DNA of 64,000 nucleotides from Legionella lytica. GTDB lineage: Bacteria > Pseudomonadota > Gammaproteobacteria > Legionellales > Legionellaceae. The stretch covers positions 2,869,501-2,933,500 of the forward strand of contig NZ_CP071527.1 of assembly GCF_023921225.1 (NCBI RefSeq), written 5' to 3'. A program made the translations under genes and the position numbers. Position 1 is the first letter of the stretch; every line of letters starts with the position of its first letter. Of this stretch, positions 8,967-17,892 are shown piece by piece. The notes below the pieces were generated by a model. That model ran no database searches. It saw nothing but the letters and a program-made list of their open reading frames with translations, and had not been told where the DNA came from.

Positions 8967-10070
8967 ATGAAAAAAGATGACCCGCTCAAAGAGGCTACAA
9001 TAGTAAATGCTACCGCTCTTCATTCAGGTGGTGCTCTATCAATTCTACATCAGTTTCTAACACATGTTCGAGAGGAAGAGATTTATTATATTTTTATTCA
9101 TCCCTCTTTAAATATCACGTTGGAAAAAAAGAATGTTTATTTTATTAAGAAAGAAGTAAATTCCATTATAAAAAGGATTTTTTGGGATAGTTGGGGATTA
9201 AAGCAGTGGTTAAAAAAACACCATATAAAAGCTAAAGCGTTACTCTCTCTGCAAAATACTTCTCTTGCAGGTTCTAAAGCACTACCTAAAATTATATATT
9301 TACATCAGGGTTTATCTTTGCATCAGCAAAAATGGTCCTTTTTTAAGCGCCAAGAACGACGTCTTGCGTTCTATAAATATGTTTATCCTTTATTTATTTT
9401 TTTACATGCAGACAAAAAAACGAAATTTGTTGTGCAAACTCAATGGATGAAAAAAGCTCTATGCACTTATTTTAACCAAAAAGATGAGCAAGTCTGCGTA
9501 ATAAAGCCTGATATTCTGAGAAGAGATATTAACAACATTACGACACTAGAACTTCCATTCCAATATACTTTGTTTTATCCCGCGACTAGTGCCTTGTTTA
9601 AAAATCATGAAGAACTCATTTATGCCTTACATGAGATCAAGAAAAAAGATGCGTCACTGTCAATTGGGTTATATTTAACCATTAATCAAGAAGAAAATAA
9701 AAGTTTAGCTGAGCTAATTAAGAAATTGGAGCTCCAAAACAATGTCCTCTTTTTAGGGGCATTAAGCTATGAACACGTGTTAATGTATTATAAATCATGT
9801 AGTACAGTAGTTTTCCCTAGTTATATTGAGAGCTTTGGCTTACCCTTGGTAGAAGCGGCTATGTTTGGAAAACCGTTAGTGGCTATTGATGAAGACTATG
9901 CAAGAGAAGTAATTTCCAGTTACCCAGGCGCTCTATTTGCCCCACGAAACGCTCCGCAACAATGGATGAATGCGATAGAAAAATCTTTTTCTTATACCAA
10001 TATCAAGCCTTATTCCCCAAATTATGAGACTAGTTGGAGCGATTTTTTCACATTATTGCATGAAAAATAA
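8967..10070 (+). CDS. Family 1 (GT-B) glycosyltransferase
   Basis: It is a 367-residue GT-B enzyme. The C-terminal nucleotide-sugar-binding domain shows the E-x7-E signature as ESFGLPLVEA (near residue 293), after VFPSYI and before GKPLVAIDE. The N-terminal acceptor domain includes YLHQGLSLHQQKW. It lies 19 bases after the polymerase gene and is the last gene of this plus-strand run. The transferred sugar is not known; mannose is one option because GDP-mannose enzymes are in the locus. Confidence 0.88.
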   Translation: MKKDDPLKEATIVNATALHSGGALSILHQFLTHVREEEIYYIFIHPSLNITLEKKNVYFIKKEVNSIIKRIFWDSWGLKQWLKKHHIKAKALLSLQNTSLAGSKALPKIIYLHQGLSLHQQKWSFFKRQERRLAFYKYVYPLFIFLHADKKTKFVVQTQWMKKALCTYFNQKDEQVCVIKPDILRRDINNITTLELPFQYTLFYPATSALFKNHEELIYALHEIKKKDASLSIGLYLTINQEENKSLAELIKKLELQNNVLFLGALSYEHVLMYYKSCSTVVFPSYIESFGLPLVEAAMFGKPLVAIDEDYAREVISSYPGALFAPRNAPQQWMNAIEKSFSYTNIKPYSPNYETSWSDFFTLLHEK

Positions 10071-10087
10071 TGTGTGCTTGTTCAGGT

Positions 10088-10119
10088 AATGATGCCAACT
10101 TAAGTTGGCACATTATTTT
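10088..10119. terminator. Bidirectional terminator palindrome
   Basis: TGCCAACTTAAGTTGGCA (10093-10110) is a perfect palindrome, extended by AAT/ATT-type pairs and followed by a short T-run. It sits between converging genes (the glycosyltransferase ending at 10070 and the acyltransferase ending at 10122). Confidence 0.6.
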
Positions 10120-10121
10120 GA

Positions 10122-11297
10122 TTAAACAGATGGATCCGTTACTGAGTTGTTACGGACCACATCCTTTTTAAATCTAAGCAAAAATCGCTCACCCCAAACC
10201 ATTCCCGGTTTTTCAATGTATTTCCAAGAAAAATGTGCCAGAGTAATTATCATAACCAAGATAGTGAATACCAAGACATTGTTTCCCAAAACAGAATGCG
10301 TCGTAATGTATCGAATAAGTTCGCCAGTTTGAGGTTCGTTTAACATAGGAGCGAAATCATGATGGCTTAATTTTGAGAAAATTATTGCACAACTTATTAC
10401 AAGAAAGATCATTGCGAAGTGAATCATATAAATCGAATAAGATAGTTTTCCTAATCTTATAAAAAACGGATGTTTTAAGAATGAAGAGAAAAAACCACCC
10501 TCTCTAGAAAAGATGATAATGACTACACAAAACCAAATGCTGGCAATTACTCCTTGATATTTTATGTTCCAATTTAAAATCATGAAAATCATGAAAAGAC
10601 TTAAAGCTTCCAGTATGGTCATGAACTGTTTTGATAAAGAAACATTTAATGTTCTTTGGTAAATAGAGTACGCAAGTATGCCCGCAAAAAAGCAGGAAAA
10701 AACCCGTAATATGTTGTTATTAAGGACATCTAACCCCATCACTAATGAAAAAAATGCACATCCAGAAATAATGGCGAAAAGATAGAAGCTCACTTTACGG
10801 TTCAAGATTAATATCACGGCAAAAAGCATATAAACATACAGTTCCGCACTAATGCTCCATGCAGGGCCATTAAATGACAATGGGTCAGCTGAATTAAGCC
10901 AGGATTGTAATAGGAAAAGATTGGGAATAATTTCTTTTAATGAGTTTCTGCCAGAAAAAGCCGAGCCATTGAAATTAAGCCCTTTCATTTCTGCTAGCCA
11001 CTTACCACATTCAAAGAGGATAAAGATGGCAAGCATAAAAAAGTGTAGCGGGTAAAGACGAAAGATTCTTTTGACGATAAACGGATTAAAATCATGATAA
11101 TTGGCAAGAGAGTTTCTATACGTATGAAATAAAACAAATCCGCTTAAAACAAAGAAAAATTCGACAAATAAATGGGAGTTTCTAAAAAAGTTAAGCTCCG
11201 TGGCGCTGTAAGGAACGTGTAGATGAAAAAGCGCTACTGACAAAGCACATAAGCCTCTGAAGCTATCAAGCACAACGAAACGATTTGCCTTTAACAT
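10122..11297 (-). CDS. Acyltransferase family 3 membrane protein (OafA/YrhL-like)
   Basis: The 391-residue protein has about ten membrane helices. The N-terminal LDSFRGLCALSVALFHLHV carries the conserved R and H of acyltransferase 3 proteins, and FVLSGFVLF follows. These enzymes move acetyl or other acyl groups across the membrane onto sugars. It probably O-acylates the O-antigen, as Lag-1 does in L. pneumophila, although I do not claim orthology. It is the only minus-strand gene among the plus-strand half of the locus, facing the GT1 gene tail-to-tail. Confidence 0.88.
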   Translation of the reverse strand: MLKANRFVVLDSFRGLCALSVALFHLHVPYSATELNFFRNSHLFVEFFFVLSGFVLFHTYRNSLANYHDFNPFIVKRIFRLYPLHFFMLAIFILFECGKWLAEMKGLNFNGSAFSGRNSLKEIIPNLFLLQSWLNSADPLSFNGPAWSISAELYVYMLFAVILILNRKVSFYLFAIISGCAFFSLVMGLDVLNNNILRVFSCFFAGILAYSIYQRTLNVSLSKQFMTILEALSLFMIFMILNWNIKYQGVIASIWFCVVIIIFSREGGFFSSFLKHPFFIRLGKLSYSIYMIHFAMIFLVISCAIIFSKLSHHDFAPMLNEPQTGELIRYITTHSVLGNNVLVFTILVMIITLAHFSWKYIEKPGMVWGERFLLRFKKDVVRNNSVTDPSV

Positions 11298-11655
11298 TAA
11301 AGTTAACCTTCAAACGAATAAGGGCTTAATTTAATTGCTCTTCATTATGCCCAAGGAATATTGCCAAGAGTTTATAACAACTGGTCATATTTGAAAATCA
11401 AGAAATAAACAATATTTCAGAGTCATCTGAACTATTTTTCCGCATCTATATATTTAATTGGAAAATTCTTATTTTTTAATCGTTTAATTTTCAAATCGTC
11501 AAAATAGTCGAATTCAAATAAAATGAAAGGTCGAATGTTTTAAGTTGTGATTGTCCTTAAAATCCTTTACCATCAAGCACCGCAAATAAAAAATTTATTT
11601 CCTCATACGGTACGGAATTGTAGATGAAATAAATTTAACCCAATCAAAGAAAGAA
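11298..11655. other. Divergent AT-rich intergenic region
   Basis: These 358 bases separate the divergent acyltransferase and WbuB-type genes. They are strongly AT-rich with several A/T runs. They must hold promoters in both directions, but I could not single out a convincing -35/-10 pair and see no gene in them. Confidence 0.5.
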
Positions 11656-12885
11656 GTGAAAATTTTAGTTGTCTCACAATATTTTTGGCCAGAAACATTC
11701 ATTATTAATGACTTAGTGCAATGTCTTGCAGCCCAAGGGCATCAAATAGAGGTTGTTACTGGGAAGCCTAATTACCCTGAAGGTACTATTTTTGAAGGAT
11801 ATTCCGCTTCAGGCTGTACCACAGAGTTATTTTCTGGGATTCCAGTTCATCGAGCTCCGCTTTTACCCAGAGGTAAAGGGGGTAAGAAACTATTGTTAAA
11901 CTATCTTTCTTTTATATTGAGTGGCCTCATCTATTTTCCTCGCTTTGTAAGGAAAAAGAAATTTGATGCTATTTTTGTGTTTGTACCCTCTCCAATTACC
12001 TCTGTGATTCCTGCCATCTATTTAAAATGGCGTTTACGAGCCCATCTTGCCGTGTGGGTTCAGGATCTCTGGCCTGAAAGCGTGCAAGCAACGGGCTTTA
12101 TTCAAAATAAGCATTTATTAAGTCTCATCGGATATATGGTAAAAAAAATTTATGCTGCATCAGATACTTTATTAGTGCAATCAAAAAAATTCCCTGCGGT
12201 GATGAAAAAATACACGCCCCTAGAAAAGGTTCTCTACTATCCTAATTTATTTTTAGAATCACCAAAAACGGAGTCTGTCTCTGCTAACGATATACCGGCT
12301 GATTTATTATCCGAGTTAGAATCTAATACTTGCGTTGTTTTTGCAGGAAATTTAGGCACGGCTCAAGCGCTAGAAACTATTCTTAATGCCGCTGAAGAAA
12401 TAGCGCATTTACCACAATGTAAAATTATTTTGATTGGTAATGGAAGTATGTATGACTGGTTGCATCAACAAATAGCCCAAAGAGAAATTACAAATATATC
12501 ACTTCCTGGCCGCTTCCCCGCAACTCTTATGCCCGTTATTTATGCTCGAGCAACAGCTCTTTTGGTAACCTTAAAAAAAGATGAAATCTTTTCTTACACA
12601 ATTCCAAGTAAGGTCCAAGCTTATTTGGCAGCAGGTCGTCCTATTTTAGCTGCATTAGACGGTGAAGGAGCGGTAGTTGTTGAAAATGCGCAAGCAGGAT
12701 TAGTATCTTCAGCAGAAGATGCCTCTGCGCTAGCGAAGAACATAGAAAAATTATATCATATGTCTGCTGCAGAGCGTGAAAAATTGGGAATAGCAGGGAG
12801 AGCATACTTTCTTGAACATTTTGAAATGACCAAACAAAGTCATCGACTCATTGAAATTCTTAATAATAAAATTAAATCGAGGTAA
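11656..12885 (+). CDS. wbuB: WbuB-type glycosyltransferase, probable L-fucosamine transferase
   Basis: This 409-residue GT-B protein opens with MKILVVSQYFWPETF and has GKPNYPEG near residue 37, hallmarks of the WbuB branch of family 4 glycosyltransferases. Later elements are VWVQDLWPESV, VFAGNLGTAQ and PSKVQAYLAAGRPI. WbuB proteins are associated with transfer of L-FucNAc in O-antigens such as E. coli O26, and the FucNAc genes fnlB and fnlA follow immediately, 6 and 6 bases apart. Translation starts at GTG (11656-11658). Donor specificity is inferred from context. Confidence 0.85.
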   Translation: MKILVVSQYFWPETFIINDLVQCLAAQGHQIEVVTGKPNYPEGTIFEGYSASGCTTELFSGIPVHRAPLLPRGKGGKKLLLNYLSFILSGLIYFPRFVRKKKFDAIFVFVPSPITSVIPAIYLKWRLRAHLAVWVQDLWPESVQATGFIQNKHLLSLIGYMVKKIYAASDTLLVQSKKFPAVMKKYTPLEKVLYYPNLFLESPKTESVSANDIPADLLSELESNTCVVFAGNLGTAQALETILNAAEEIAHLPQCKIILIGNGSMYDWLHQQIAQREITNISLPGRFPATLMPVIYARATALLVTLKKDEIFSYTIPSKVQAYLAAGRPILAALDGEGAVVVENAQAGLVSSAEDASALAKNIEKLYHMSAAEREKLGIAGRAYFLEHFEMTKQSHRLIEILNNKIKSR

Positions 12886-12891
12886 TCTAAT

Positions 12892-13767
12892 TTGAAAATT
12901 CTGGTTTTAGGTGTAACCGGTATGCTGGGGAGTGCAGTGTTTCATACTTTTAACCAGCAACAGAGTAATTTTACAGTTTGGGGCACTTTAAGAAGCAGGG
13001 AAAACCTTAAGTATTTCCCAGATTCTTGCCATTCTAATTTAATCTCTGATATCGATGTACTTGATTTTGATATGTTATGCAAAGTATTTGCCCAGATTAA
13101 ACCTGATGTTGTTATCAACTGTATTGGTTTGATTAAGCAACTATCAAACGCGAAAGACCCTTTATCTGCGTTACCCATCAATGCCATGTTCCCACATAGA
13201 CTCGCCCACTTGTGCGGTCTATCTGGAGCTCGCTTGATTCATGTTAGTACCGATTGTGTGTTTTCAGGGGAGAAAGGTTTTTATACTGAAAATGATAAGT
13301 CGGATGCAGAGGACTTATATGGTAAATCAAAATTTATTGGCGAACTTACCGAGTTTTCTCACGCGATTACCATCCGTACCTCAATAATAGGTCATGAACT
13401 CAATAGTAAAACAGCTTTGGTTGAATGGTTTCTGTCACAAAAAAATACTACCAAAGGCTATGTAAACGCTATTTTCTCGGGCTTGCCAACTTTTGAATTG
13501 GCACGGGTAATGCGTGATTATGTTATTCCTAAACCTGAGCTTCGTGGTCTTTATCATGTTGTTGCAAATCCAATTAATAAATATGAATTGATTTCATTGA
13601 TCGCTGAAATATATAAGAAAGAAATAACTATTGTAGCGGATGAAGAAGTTAAAATTAATCGCTCTCTGAATGGCGAACGATTTAAAGCGGCAACCGGTTA
13701 TGTTGCTCCGGCTTGGCCAGAATTGATTACCTTAATGTATGAATCAAAGAATTTGATATGGAGTTAA
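12892..13767 (+). CDS. fnlB: UDP-sugar C4-reductase of the UDP-L-FucNAc pathway (FnlB/WbjC type)
   Basis: This 291-residue extended SDR resembles dTDP-4-dehydrorhamnose reductase. The NAD(P) motif is GVTGMLGSAV (residues 6-15), VSTDCVFSGEKG is near 117, and the catalytic Y-x-x-x-K is YGKSK (near 143). In the FnlA-FnlB-FnlC pathway this enzyme reduces the 4-keto intermediate made by FnlA to the talose/rhamnose-configured amino sugar. The start codon appears to be TTG at 12892, with GAGG 10 bases upstream. It sits directly between the WbuB-type transferase and fnlA. RmlD itself is unlikely because no other rml gene is present. Confidence 0.85.
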   Translation: MKILVLGVTGMLGSAVFHTFNQQQSNFTVWGTLRSRENLKYFPDSCHSNLISDIDVLDFDMLCKVFAQIKPDVVINCIGLIKQLSNAKDPLSALPINAMFPHRLAHLCGLSGARLIHVSTDCVFSGEKGFYTENDKSDAEDLYGKSKFIGELTEFSHAITIRTSIIGHELNSKTALVEWFLSQKNTTKGYVNAIFSGLPTFELARVMRDYVIPKPELRGLYHVVANPINKYELISLIAEIYKKEITIVADEEVKINRSLNGERFKAATGYVAPAWPELITLMYESKNLIWS

Positions 13768-13773
13768 TTTAGA

Positions 13774-14802
13774 ATGTTCAACGATAAGACCCTTCTGATT
13801 ACTGGTGGAACTGGCTCCTTCGGGCATGCCGTTTTAAAACGTTTTTTAAAATCAAACATACGTGAAATACGCATTTTTAGCCGTGATGAAAAAAAGCAAG
13901 AAGACATGCGTAATCAGCTAAAAAATGAGAAAGTAAAGTTTTATATTGGCGATGTTCGTGATTATTCAGCAATCGCGGAAGCGATGACTGGTGTGGATTA
14001 TGTTTTTCATGCAGCAGCCTTAAAACAAGTTCCGTCCTGTGAGTTTTATCCTATGGAAGCAGTCCGTACCAACGTTCTTGGAACAGATAATGTTTTATCC
14101 GCAGGTATTGCTGCAGGTGTACAAAAAATAGTGGTATTAAGTACAGACAAAGCGGTTTACCCTATTAATGCGATGGGTATTTCCAAAGCGATGGCGGAAA
14201 AGATTGTGGTCGCTAAATCCCGTGTAGTTACCAATAAGGGCCCTATTATTTGCGCAACCCGTTATGGAAACGTGATGGCGTCAAGAGGCTCAGTTATTCC
14301 TCTGTTTGTGGACCAAATAAAAGCCCAAAAAGCATTAACGATAACCGACCCTAAAATGACTCGCTTTTTAATGTCATTAGAAGATTCTGTTGATTTGGTA
14401 TTACATGCTTTTGATCACGCAAATCAAGGCGATATTTTTGTTCAAAAAGCGCCAGCTTCAACCATTGCTGATTTAACACAAGCATTAATTGAACTCTTTA
14501 AAAGCGACAATGAGGTTAAGGTTATTGGTACCCGCCACGGAGAGAAACTGTATGAGTCCTTAATTTCTCGAGAAGAAATGGCTAAAGCCGAAGATATGGG
14601 AAGATATTATCGCATTCAGGCGGATAACCGTGACCTAAATTATAATAAATATTTTGTCGAAGGTGAGGAACATATTTCCGATTTTGAAGATTATACCTCG
14701 CATAATACTCAGCAACTGAGTATACCTGAGATAAAAGATATGCTTCTAAAATTAGATTTTATTCAAAATGCTCTAGATAATACTCCCACTGAATTGTACT
14801 AA
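13774..14802 (+). CDS. fnlA: UDP-GlcNAc 4,6-dehydratase/5-epimerase (FnlA/WbjB type)
   Basis: The 342-residue soluble SDR starts with TGGTGSFGHAVL and has the catalytic block STDKAVYPINAMGISK, with Met-Gly-x-x-Lys as in the CapD short branch. TRYGNVMASRGSVIPLF and GTRHGEKLYE are further family signatures. FnlA converts UDP-GlcNAc through dehydration and C5 epimerisation, the first step to UDP-L-FucNAc. It is the last plus-strand gene of the locus. The gene for the third step, fnlC, lies on the opposite strand at 20708. Confidence 0.9.
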   Translation: MFNDKTLLITGGTGSFGHAVLKRFLKSNIREIRIFSRDEKKQEDMRNQLKNEKVKFYIGDVRDYSAIAEAMTGVDYVFHAAALKQVPSCEFYPMEAVRTNVLGTDNVLSAGIAAGVQKIVVLSTDKAVYPINAMGISKAMAEKIVVAKSRVVTNKGPIICATRYGNVMASRGSVIPLFVDQIKAQKALTITDPKMTRFLMSLEDSVDLVLHAFDHANQGDIFVQKAPASTIADLTQALIELFKSDNEVKVIGTRHGEKLYESLISREEMAKAEDMGRYYRIQADNRDLNYNKYFVEGEEHISDFEDYTSHNTQQLSIPEIKDMLLKLDFIQNALDNTPTELY

Positions 14803-14851
14803 GCTATCCGGCTGGGGGCTATTAAAACCTCAAACTACACCGAAACTTTGT

Positions 14852-14870
14852 GTTGGGCCATGGGCCCAAC
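14852..14870. repeat. Family A intergenic palindrome, copy 2
   Basis: GTTGGGCC-ATG-GGCCCAAC forms a perfect 8-bp stem with a 3-base loop, followed by CTA. It lies between the converging fnlA and wzx genes, where it may terminate transcription from both sides. Confidence 0.75.
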
Positions 14871-14885
14871 CTATATTCAGCAGAT

Positions 14886-16172
14886 TTAATTAATTATTGC
14901 TAATTTATAATTTTTACTTTCGAGCTTAAAATAAAAAATTGCAACAAGGGTCATGAGTAGCCAATAAATAAAATAGGTTAATACAAAAGCATAAGTTACC
15001 CCAATTAATCCATAGCTCCTGGAAAATGAATAACTCAAACAAACAAACACTGCACTTAAAATAATTTCCGTAATAACATATGTTTTCGTCCACGCTTTTG
15101 CTAAAAGTAAATAGGTAAATAACCAACTAGCAACGCGAAAAAAATCACCGAGAAGCTGATAAGAAAACAATTCCGTTGCAGGAGTAAACGTTTTACTGTA
15201 GAGAAGATTAATAATAATCCCTCGAAAAAGGTAAATGCATATAAGCATGAGGGCGATAAGGGGCATAAGAGTTTTAAAAGTACTCGTGATCTCTTCCTTT
15301 AATGCAGCAGGGGCCCGCAACTCGGATAACCGAGGCAAATAATACGTAGTTAAGGCTGCAGTAACAAACAATAAATAAGCATCGGATAAACGTATAACTG
15401 CTTGCCAATAACCTACATTTTCCCACCCAAACAACGTATTTAAGTCATTACGAACGATGATTTGTGCAAGAGGCACGGTTAAGGTACTTACGCTACTCAT
15501 AAATGAATAACGCAGTAAATTATGAAGATACTTTTTCTCAATTTTAAAAGAAAATAGGAGACGAAACCAATCCTTACCATAGACAAATAATAATGAAATA
15601 CAAATAGCTAATGCTTGGGCTACTACAAACGCGAGTAAAATACTTTTTAACGGATATAAAAGCGCAACACTACACACGATGATAAAACTAAGTACGCTGC
15701 TTATAATAGTAACCGTTATAAGCAATCGTATCTGGCCAAAGCCATTTAAAATAGAACACAGTAATAAATGCATGGCAATAAATAATTGAGCGATGGCCAT
15801 CCAACGCATCAAATAAGCAAATTCAGCTGAGCCTAAAATCCATTCCGACAATTTTTGGCTATAAATTATGCCGAGCAACATCGTTGTAAGAGAGAAAAAC
15901 AAGGTATAGAGAGTTGCCGTTGGTAAAAAATTTCTTAATTCTTGTGTATTGGCATATTCTGCAACGTACTTAATAACACCCAAAGCAATACCCCCGCCCG
16001 CGATGGTAGCAAAGATATTGGCCAATGCCATAAATTGCCCTAATATCGCTACTCCCTCAGGGCCTGTGTGCATTGCTATTATTTTTAGGCTCACTATACC
16101 TGTTAGAATTTTAACAAGTGTTGATAGCCCGGAAAAAAATGATGTCTTTAATAACTTATTATGAATTTTCAT
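14886..16172 (-). CDS. wzx: Lipid-linked repeat-unit flippase (Wzx/WzxE-like)
   Basis: The 428-residue protein has about twelve membrane segments in the pattern of the polysaccharide transporter (PST) superfamily. It opens with KTSFFSGLSTLVKILTGIV, and TGPEGVAILGQF is near residue 36. The resemblance is strongest to O-antigen translocases of the WzxE kind. It would flip undecaprenyl-diphosphate-linked repeat units to the periplasm for polymerisation by the Wzy-like protein. It is the last gene of the minus-strand half, 144 bases after the sulfatase-like gene. Confidence 0.87.
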   Translation of the reverse strand: MKIHNKLLKTSFFSGLSTLVKILTGIVSLKIIAMHTGPEGVAILGQFMALANIFATIAGGGIALGVIKYVAEYANTQELRNFLPTATLYTLFFSLTTMLLGIIYSQKLSEWILGSAEFAYLMRWMAIAQLFIAMHLLLCSILNGFGQIRLLITVTIISSVLSFIIVCSVALLYPLKSILLAFVVAQALAICISLLFVYGKDWFRLLFSFKIEKKYLHNLLRYSFMSSVSTLTVPLAQIIVRNDLNTLFGWENVGYWQAVIRLSDAYLLFVTAALTTYYLPRLSELRAPAALKEEITSTFKTLMPLIALMLICIYLFRGIIINLLYSKTFTPATELFSYQLLGDFFRVASWLFTYLLLAKAWTKTYVITEIILSAVFVCLSYSFSRSYGLIGVTYAFVLTYFIYWLLMTLVAIFYFKLESKNYKLAIIN

Positions 16173-16316
16173 TGAACTGGTAATGTTCCAAGCGTTGGGT
16201 TTTCAACAACCTGCCATTTGCAAACAAGTTTCATTGATTGCTTATCAACGGCAGGTTTAATTTTAGGCTATTATAAGAAGCAACCCGGATTCTTACCACT
16301 ATATTTTCTATAAATG

Positions 16317-17888
16317 TTAGTTGATTAGTGAAACATCCGTTTCTTTGCTGCCAATAGCTTTTGACATCTGGAAAATCCCCCGATCAAATGGTTTATCAGT
16401 ACGTTTGTCACTACGTAAATAAACAAACTGTTTTTCAGAGTTATAAAAAACAGGCTCATGTTGGGTTAGAATATTTTTTAATAAAAAATCCAGGGGTAAT
16501 TGTGTCGCATTATAGCCAGGCTTATACAGCGGACTTTTTACAGCAAAAAAAGTATTATATGTCTTAGTTACATTTACTGGAGTGAATGAATAACTTTTTC
16601 TTGCACTTGGTTTTGGAGTACGGAAACCATGATCACCATGAATTATAATCGTACTGTTTTTAGTTGCAGGATTACTTGCCAAAACGTCAAGAAACTGCCC
16701 CATCATTTTATGGGTACATTTAATTTGGTCTATGTAAGTAGCAGCTGTTTTCCCCCGATCACCTATGTATTCGCAATGAGCATTAAATACATAAGGATAA
16801 TGTGGCATTAATAAATGAATAAAATAAGCATTACCCGTTTCAACGTCTTTGGCTAATTTAAGAATTTCGGGAAAAATTTTGTACGTTGCTGTTGATGCTT
16901 CAACTATAGTCTGCTTTTTATTTCCTGGAAACAAAATAGATAATATCTTATTGCTTAATTTATCCAACAATGGGACTGTAGAAAAAATATCATGAATCAT
17001 AGCAATTGATTTTGCTTTGACATTCTCTACTGGCGAAGAAATAGGTGTGGCATAGTTGTAAGTATTACATTTTTTTATATTCGCATTTTTTCTATAGGTG
17101 CACAGATCAACATATGTGCTCTGCATTACATTGATTGCATACCCTTGCTTACTTAATAACTCAAAAAGTTTATTCTTAGTAATTAAATTCATCCCCTTTT
17201 CCTGGAGCAAATAATCGTCAAGTTTATCTAATGGTTTAAAGTTAAGAAAACTGGCGAAAGAGGATAGAGTTTGGAAATCTCGGCTATAAGCCTGGCCATA
17301 TACTGTGAAATCTTTTTTCACATAATCGTTAATTAACTCTCTAGAAAAATAATCCGTTTTTTTTCCTTCTAAAACTGCGCCTCCAGTAATCCCGATTTGC
17401 TCATCCAGGACGATTTCAATATATGGAGGTAATTGAGAGTTCCCTTGGATTGATTGAAATTGTGTCGTGGAAAAAGGTGGGGTTTTCGCTGTAAAAAAAG
17501 CGCCAACCCAAAATACTGTGAAGATTATAAGAAGTAACTTGTCGAGTTGTTCACGGATACAATATAAGATGGCCATGAGCCCCATAACCATAAGGGGCGC
17601 ACTATAACGGTACTTTAACCCAAAGGGCAAAACGGGTACTGCTTTCAGCTGGCTTAATAGAAAAAGAAAAAGTACTCCGGAAAGAATAAGCAATCGTAAT
17701 GCAGTTCCACTAAAAACCATAACAGCTGAAGGAATTAAAGCAAATAGAAGCAATAACAAATAAGAATATAATGCCTCCGGACTCGTTATACTTATTCCGT
17801 TATGTTTGATGTATGCAGTACATAACGCCGTGAAAAACAAAGGAATTACCAAAAGATAACGCCAGTTTTCATTTAATTTTTTCAACAT
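16317..17888 (-). CDS. Sulfatase-fold membrane protein, possible phosphoethanolamine-type transferase
   Basis: The 523 residues comprise about five N-terminal membrane segments (to about 145) and a periplasmic alkaline-phosphatase/sulfatase-fold domain. Visible metal-site elements are VLDEQIG near 161, a probable nucleophile Thr/Ser in FQTLSSFASFLN near 205-216, HLLMPHYPYVF near 368 and the C-terminal HGDHGFR near 417. It is tightly coupled to the methyltransferase gene (4-base gap). It probably adds or removes a phospho- or sulfo-group on the surface glycan. No eptA-specific motif is evident, so substrate is open. Confidence 0.75.
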   Translation of the reverse strand: MLKKLNENWRYLLVIPLFFTALCTAYIKHNGISITSPEALYSYLLLLLFALIPSAVMVFSGTALRLLILSGVLFLFLLSQLKAVPVLPFGLKYRYSAPLMVMGLMAILYCIREQLDKLLLIIFTVFWVGAFFTAKTPPFSTTQFQSIQGNSQLPPYIEIVLDEQIGITGGAVLEGKKTDYFSRELINDYVKKDFTVYGQAYSRDFQTLSSFASFLNFKPLDKLDDYLLQEKGMNLITKNKLFELLSKQGYAINVMQSTYVDLCTYRKNANIKKCNTYNYATPISSPVENVKAKSIAMIHDIFSTVPLLDKLSNKILSILFPGNKKQTIVEASTATYKIFPEILKLAKDVETGNAYFIHLLMPHYPYVFNAHCEYIGDRGKTAATYIDQIKCTHKMMGQFLDVLASNPATKNSTIIIHGDHGFRTPKPSARKSYSFTPVNVTKTYNTFFAVKSPLYKPGYNATQLPLDFLLKNILTQHEPVFYNSEKQFVYLRSDKRTDKPFDRGIFQMSKAIGSKETDVSLIN

Positions 17889-17892
17889 TCTA